Shown here: one piece after another, positions 60,758-64,000 of the stretch | Layout of the letters: each line of letters starts with the position of its first letter | Numbering within the stretch: position 1 is the stretch's first letter | Assembly: GCF_025263265.1 (NCBI RefSeq) | Contig: NZ_CP079869.1 | Coordinates: 2,294,001-2,358,000, forward strand | DNA from: Mycobacterium sp. SMC-4 | Lineage (GTDB): Bacteria > Actinomycetota > Actinomycetes > Mycobacteriales > Mycobacteriaceae | Direction: 5' to 3' | Length of the DNA stretch: 64,000 bases | Program-made: the position numbers and the translations under genes | The notes under the pieces: model-generated | What the model saw: the letters and a program-made list of their open reading frames with translations, nothing else | Told to the model about the DNA's origin: nothing | The model's database searches: none

Positions 60758-63700
60758 ATGTCACGGACCAAGAAGGGCATCGTCGTTGTCATGATGGGCA
60801 GCGCGGGGATGTTCTTGAGTGCCCCGCTGCTGAGCCCGACGGCAGCCGCTCAGCCAACCCGTGGCGGCGTGCCCTGTGTCGGCATTCTGCAGCAAATGGT
60901 GTCCCGCCCGGCCGACATTCCTCAGGCGCTCCAGCAGGCCGCCTCGTCCCTGACTGCCGGACCTGGTCAGCCGACTCCACCGGTGGTGATCCCGCCTGCC
61001 AGTTCGGCACGGGTGTCGACGCCTCCCGTGCCACCCAGCCCGCCCTCCTCGGCGTCGACCTCGACGGGCGGCGCGACTCCTCCAGTGCCGGGGACACCCG
61101 GCACACCCGCGTCGAGCTCGGGCGGCGGCAGCACTCCGCCGGCGCCTCCGGCTCCCGGCGCACCGGTTGTCACCACCGTCGATGGTGGTATCCCGCCCGT
61201 TCCGCCGGGTCCTGGTGGGCCTGTGGGTACGCCGGTGGCCGATGCGGGACCGCCGGCCCCGCCGGCGCCGGGTCTGCCGGTGGTCGGTGATGCGGGTGCG
61301 GTTGTTCCTCCGGTTCCGCCGGGTCCCGGTGGGCCTGTGGGTACGCCGGTGGCCAGTGCGGGACCGCCGGCCCCGCCGGCGCCGGGTCTGCCGGTGGTCG
61401 GTGATGCGGGTGCGGTCGTTCCTCCGGTTCCGCCGGGTCCCGGTGGGCCGGCGGCTGTTCCAGTCGCTGCGGCGACGCCACCGGCGCCCCCGGCTTCCGG
61501 TGCTCCGGTCGTCGGTCAGGCCGGCGAGGCCGGTCCAGGGGGACCGGGCGGCCCTGGTGGCGTGGGTGGCGCCGGCGCTCCCGGAGAGGGTGCGTCCATG
61601 CCTGGTCCGGTGGAGGGCGCCCCCGTGATCGGCGAGGCCGGTGCTGTTCCTCCCTCGCCCGGTGCGCCCGGCGCTCCTATTGCTGCAGCTGCGGGAGATG
61701 GCGTGCCGCCTGCGCCGCCGGCTCCGGGTGTGCCGGTTGAGGGTTCGTCGGGTGGTGTGGTGCCGCCTGCGCCGCCGGCTCCGGGTGTGCCGGTTGAGGG
61801 TTCGTCGGGTGGTGTGGTGCCGCCTGCGCCGCCGGCTCCGGGTGTGCCGGTTGAGGGTTCGTCGGGTGGTGTGGTGCCGCCTGCGCCGCCGGCTCCGGGT
61901 GTGCCGGTTGAGGGTTCGTCGGGTGGTGTGGTGCCGCCTGCGCCGCCGGCTCCGGGTGTGCCGGTTGAGGGTTCGTCGGGTGGTGTGGTGCCGCCTGCGC
62001 CGCCGGCTCCGGGTGTGCCGGTTGAGGGTTCGTCGGGTGGTGTGGTGCCGCCTGCGCCGCCGGCTCCGGGTGTGCCGGTTGAGGGTTCGTCGGGTGGTGT
62101 GGTGCCGCCTGCGCCGCCGGCTCCGGGTGTGCCGGTTGAGGGTTCGTCGGGTGGTGTGGTGCCGCCTGCGCCGCCGGCTCCGGGTGTGCCGGTTGAGGGT
62201 TCGTCGGGTGGTGTGGTGCCGCCTGCGCCGCCGGCTCCGGGTGTGCCGGTTGAGGGTTCGTCGGGTGGTGTGACGCCCCCAGCGCCGCCGGCTCCGGGCG
62301 TCCCGGTCGAGTCGTCGATCGAGACATTTTCTCCTCCGGCCCCGCCCGCTCCTGCCGAGCCGTCGGTGACCACGGTGGAGACGTTCTCCCCGCCTGCTCC
62401 GCCCGCTCCAGCCGCCCCGGTCGAGTCTTCTACGGAGTTGGCAACCCCTCCGGCTCCGGGTGGGCCGGGTGCTCCGGTGTCGACTGAGGCTGAGTTTGTG
62501 ACGCCGCCGGCTCCGGGTGTGCCGGGTACGCCGAGTGCTTCGTCGATCGACATCGCGACGCCGCCGGCCCCGGGTGTGCCCGGTACGCCGAGTGCTTCGT
62601 CGATCGACATCGCGACGCCGCCGGCTCCGGGTGGGCCGGGTGCTCCGGTGTCGACGGAGGCTGAGTTTGTGACGCCGCCGGCTCCGGGTGTGCCGGGTAC
62701 GCCGAGTGCTTCGTCGATCGACATCGCGACGCCGCCGGCTCCGGGTGGGCCGGGTACGCCGAGTGCTTCGTCGATCGACATCGCGACGCCGCCGGCCCCG
62801 GGTGGGCCGGGTACGCCGAGTGCTTCGTCGATCGACATCGCGACGCCGCCGGCTCCGGGTGGGCCGGGTGCTCCGGTGTCGACGGAGGCTGAGTTTGTGA
62901 CGCCGCCGGCTCCGCCCGCACCGGGTGCGCCGGTGTTCGGTGAGGGCGGTGTAGCGACACCGCCGGCTCCGGGTGCGCCGGGTGCCCCGGTGGTGACCGA
63001 GGCTGGCGTGGGCACGCCGCCGGCTCCGCCCGCACCGGGTGCGCCGGTGCTTGGGGAGGGCGGTGTAGCGACACCGCCGGCTCCGGGTGCGCCCGATGCC
63101 CCCGCAGCCGTACCCCTGGGCGTCGACGTGCCCGGCGCAGGTGGTGTCCCTGGAGGCCCTATTGAGAGCGCCGCTGGTGGTGTCGTCGGTGAGGCACCCA
63201 CCCCGGCTGCACCGATTTTCGGCGATGCCGGCGTTGCGGGTGCCCCCGCAGGTCTGCCCGGTGAGGGGGCGCCGATGGAGGGTGCTGCCGGTGCCGCCGG
63301 ACCTGGCGGCGGCGCGCCACTCGACGCCGCCGCTGGTGCGGTTGGTTCGGGGGCACCTCCGGCCCCCGCTGCAGTCGGTGCAGACGTCGCTGTCGGCGCA
63401 GTCCCTCCGGCGGGCCCCACTCCGGGTGCCCCGATCTTCGGAGAGGCCGGCGTCGCTGCTCCGCCGCTGCCGCCGGCGCCCGGCGGTGCAGTAGATGTCC
63501 CAGTGGGCATGGTGACGCCGCCTACGCCACCGGCACCGGGGACCCCTGCGGGGGCACCTGTCGCAGACGCCACGCCGCCGGTGCCTCCCGTCCCGCCGTC
63601 CTCGGCGAGTGTCCCGGGTGAAGCGGCCACGCCGCCGGCACCACCCATCCCGTCGTCGCCTGCGAACGTATCGATCGACGGCGGAACCCCGCCGACGCCG

Positions 63701-64000
63701 CCGACCCCGCCGGGGTCGGCGGGTGGGGGAACCGGCGTTCCAGGCTCGCCGCTCCCGGGAACTCCGGGTAGCTCGGTGACGGTTGCTGACCTGCTGACTC
63801 CTCCTGGAGCCCTGCGGGCAGTGCAGGATACGGCGTCGTCTGTGGTCAGCGTCCTGCCGCCGCCGCCCGCCCCAGCCCCGGGAGCTGTGGGTGCCGCAGC
63901 CGTGGGAGTACCGGCGCCACCGGATCCGCTGACCCCGCTGGTGGCCACCGGCATCTCGAATCTGGTGTCGCCCCCACCGCTGAATATCCCGTCCATTCCG
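60758..64000 (+). CDS. Exported Pro/Gly/Ala-rich tandem-repeat protein (runs past window edge)
   Basis: Open for 1081 codons to the right edge with no stop. N-terminus MSRTKKGIVVVMMGSAGMFL and ending SPTAAAQ is a Sec-type signal with AxA cleavage before Gln (about residue 32). A short unique part (RGGVPCVGILQQMVSRPADI) with one Cys follows, then Pro/Gly/Ala-rich repeats with a 19-residue period from about residue 145: PPAPPAPG plus variable acidic/Ser ends such as VPVEGSSGG. Residues 316-505 are ten apparently identical copies. The end seen (VSPPPLNIPSIP) is less repetitive. Likely surface-exposed or secreted; function unknown. Only the plus-strand frame has a signal peptide and ribosome site. 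Confidence 0.85.
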   Translation, partial: MSRTKKGIVVVMMGSAGMFLSAPLLSPTAAAQPTRGGVPCVGILQQMVSRPADIPQALQQAASSLTAGPGQPTPPVVIPPASSARVSTPPVPPSPPSSASTSTGGATPPVPGTPGTPASSSGGGSTPPAPPAPGAPVVTTVDGGIPPVPPGPGGPVGTPVADAGPPAPPAPGLPVVGDAGAVVPPVPPGPGGPVGTPVASAGPPAPPAPGLPVVGDAGAVVPPVPPGPGGPAAVPVAAATPPAPPASGAPVVGQAGEAGPGGPGGPGGVGGAGAPGEGASMPGPVEGAPVIGEAGAVPPSPGAPGAPIAAAAGDGVPPAPPAPGVPVEGSSGGVVPPAPPAPGVPVEGSSGGVVPPAPPAPGVPVEGSSGGVVPPAPPAPGVPVEGSSGGVVPPAPPAPGVPVEGSSGGVVPPAPPAPGVPVEGSSGGVVPPAPPAPGVPVEGSSGGVVPPAPPAPGVPVEGSSGGVVPPAPPAPGVPVEGSSGGVVPPAPPAPGVPVEGSSGGVTPPAPPAPGVPVESSIETFSPPAPPAPAEPSVTTVETFSPPAPPAPAAPVESSTELATPPAPGGPGAPVSTEAEFVTPPAPGVPGTPSASSIDIATPPAPGVPGTPSASSIDIATPPAPGGPGAPVSTEAEFVTPPAPGVPGTPSASSIDIATPPAPGGPGTPSASSIDIATPPAPGGPGTPSASSIDIATPPAPGGPGAPVSTEAEFVTPPAPPAPGAPVFGEGGVATPPAPGAPGAPVVTEAGVGTPPAPPAPGAPVLGEGGVATPPAPGAPDAPAAVPLGVDVPGAGGVPGGPIESAAGGVVGEAPTPAAPIFGDAGVAGAPAGLPGEGAPMEGAAGAAGPGGGAPLDAAAGAVGSGAPPAPAAVGADVAVGAVPPAGPTPGAPIFGEAGVAAPPLPPAPGGAVDVPVGMVTPPTPPAPGTPAGAPVADATPPVPPVPPSSASVPGEAATPPAPPIPSSPANVSIDGGTPPTPPTPPGSAGGGTGVPGSPLPGTPGSSVTVADLLTPPGALRAVQDTASSVVSVLPPPPAPAPGAVGAAAVGVPAPPDPLTPLVATGISNLVSPPPLNIPSIP
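61190..61417 (+). repeat. 114-bp (2 x 57) tandem units
   Basis: Two near-identical 114-bp units encoding IPPVPPGPGGPVGTPVADA + GPPAPPAPGLPVVGDAGAV (19+19 residues), followed by a partial third. They show that the 57-bp period starts before the perfect array. Confidence 0.75.
61703..62272 (+). repeat. Ten apparently identical 57-bp tandem copies
   Basis: Unit starts GTGCCGCCTGCGCCGCCGGC at 61703 and recurs every 57 bases (61760, 61817 ... 62216), encoding VPPAPPAPGVPVEGSSGGV. By eye all ten copies are the same at the DNA level, which suggests recent expansion or active homogenisation. A diverged eleventh copy follows at 62273. Confidence 0.92.
62441..62896 (+). repeat. Second 57-bp array, eight units of two types
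   Basis: Eight units of 57 bases in the same frame. Type 1 ends GAPVSTEAEF, type 2 ends GTPSASSIDI, in order 1-2-2-1-2-2-2-1, all beginning (A/V)TPPAPG. The mosaic order suggests recombination among units. Confidence 0.88.

Noticed and set aside
61703..62272. Regular 57-bp repeats as a CRISPR array
   Set aside because: No unique spacers: the copies follow each other directly and encode protein in frame; no cas genes.
61516..63996. 826-residue glycine-rich minus-strand frame resembling a PE_PGRS protein
   Set aside because: No PE domain, ribosome site or signal peptide; it is antisense to the plus-strand repeat gene, which has all of these.
1..64000. tRNA genes, insertion sequences, prophage, attachment sites
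   Set aside because: No cloverleaf, transposase, integrase or flanking direct repeats were recognised by eye.

Overview
The window looks like a chromosomal segment of an environmental mycobacterium (Mycolicibacterium-like). The evidence is high GC content, frequent GTG/TTG starts with 4-base ATGA/GTGA overlaps, many acyl-CoA dehydrogenases and crotonases, F420-dependent luciferase-like enzymes, a mycofactocin-type SDR, and a DevR (DosR) locus whose protein closely matches the M. tuberculosis regulator. No tRNA, rRNA, insertion sequence, prophage or CRISPR array was seen.

Bases 1-45.7 kb form a dense CoA-thioester catabolic island. It holds a partial aldehyde dehydrogenase, a fused two-domain family III CoA-transferase, a nitrilase-fold amidase, two MaoC-type hydratases, four related amidohydrolase-2 proteins, two F420-type LLM enzymes, six acyl-CoA dehydrogenases (three long, three short, partly in pairs), four acyl-CoA ligases, six crotonases and four SDRs (one with a broken active site). 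It also holds an epimerase-like protein, two thioesterase-like proteins, a thiolase-like/DUF35 pair, an HpcH-type aldolase, a TauD-type dioxygenase, a D-2-hydroxyacid dehydrogenase, two near-identical TetR regulators, a cysteine-hydrolase homologue without its catalytic Cys, a DapB-fold dehydrogenase and a nitroreductase. Together they could activate a carboxylic acid to its CoA ester, oxidise and hydrate it, open or decarboxylate a ring or branch, and cut it by retro-aldol or thiolytic steps. The substrate cannot be read from the sequence.

The most striking non-coding signal is an inverted repeat of the form GAGAAT-N3/4-ATTCTC (looser: GAnAAy-N3/4-RTTyWC). It recurs in at least ten gene-start or divergent intergenic regions between 5.4 and 43.8 kb, and related elements lie directly before both TetR genes. 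I infer one regulon controlled by the twin repressors.

Bases 45.7-48.8 kb carry a molybdate importer operon (regulator-modA-modB-modC, minus strand). Bases 48.8-56.3 kb carry a sugar ABC importer operon (lipoprotein, two permeases, ATPase) ending in a DUF4032 kinase-like gene, with a divergent GH13 alpha-glucosidase; a CRP-like site lies in the divergent promoter region.

Bases 56.4-60.6 kb are a dormancy-type block: an Acg-like nitroreductase convergent with an Acg-like nitroreductase / universal stress protein / devR operon. The devS sensor gene expected next to devR is absent. A multiply frameshifted remnant of a DevS/DosT-type sensor kinase lies on the other side at about 60.1-60.6 kb.

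From 60.76 kb to the right edge runs one open plus-strand gene for an exported Pro/Gly/Ala-rich protein built on a 19-residue (57-bp) period. It includes ten apparently identical tandem 57-bp copies. A long glycine-rich open frame on the opposite strand is a shadow of this repeat.
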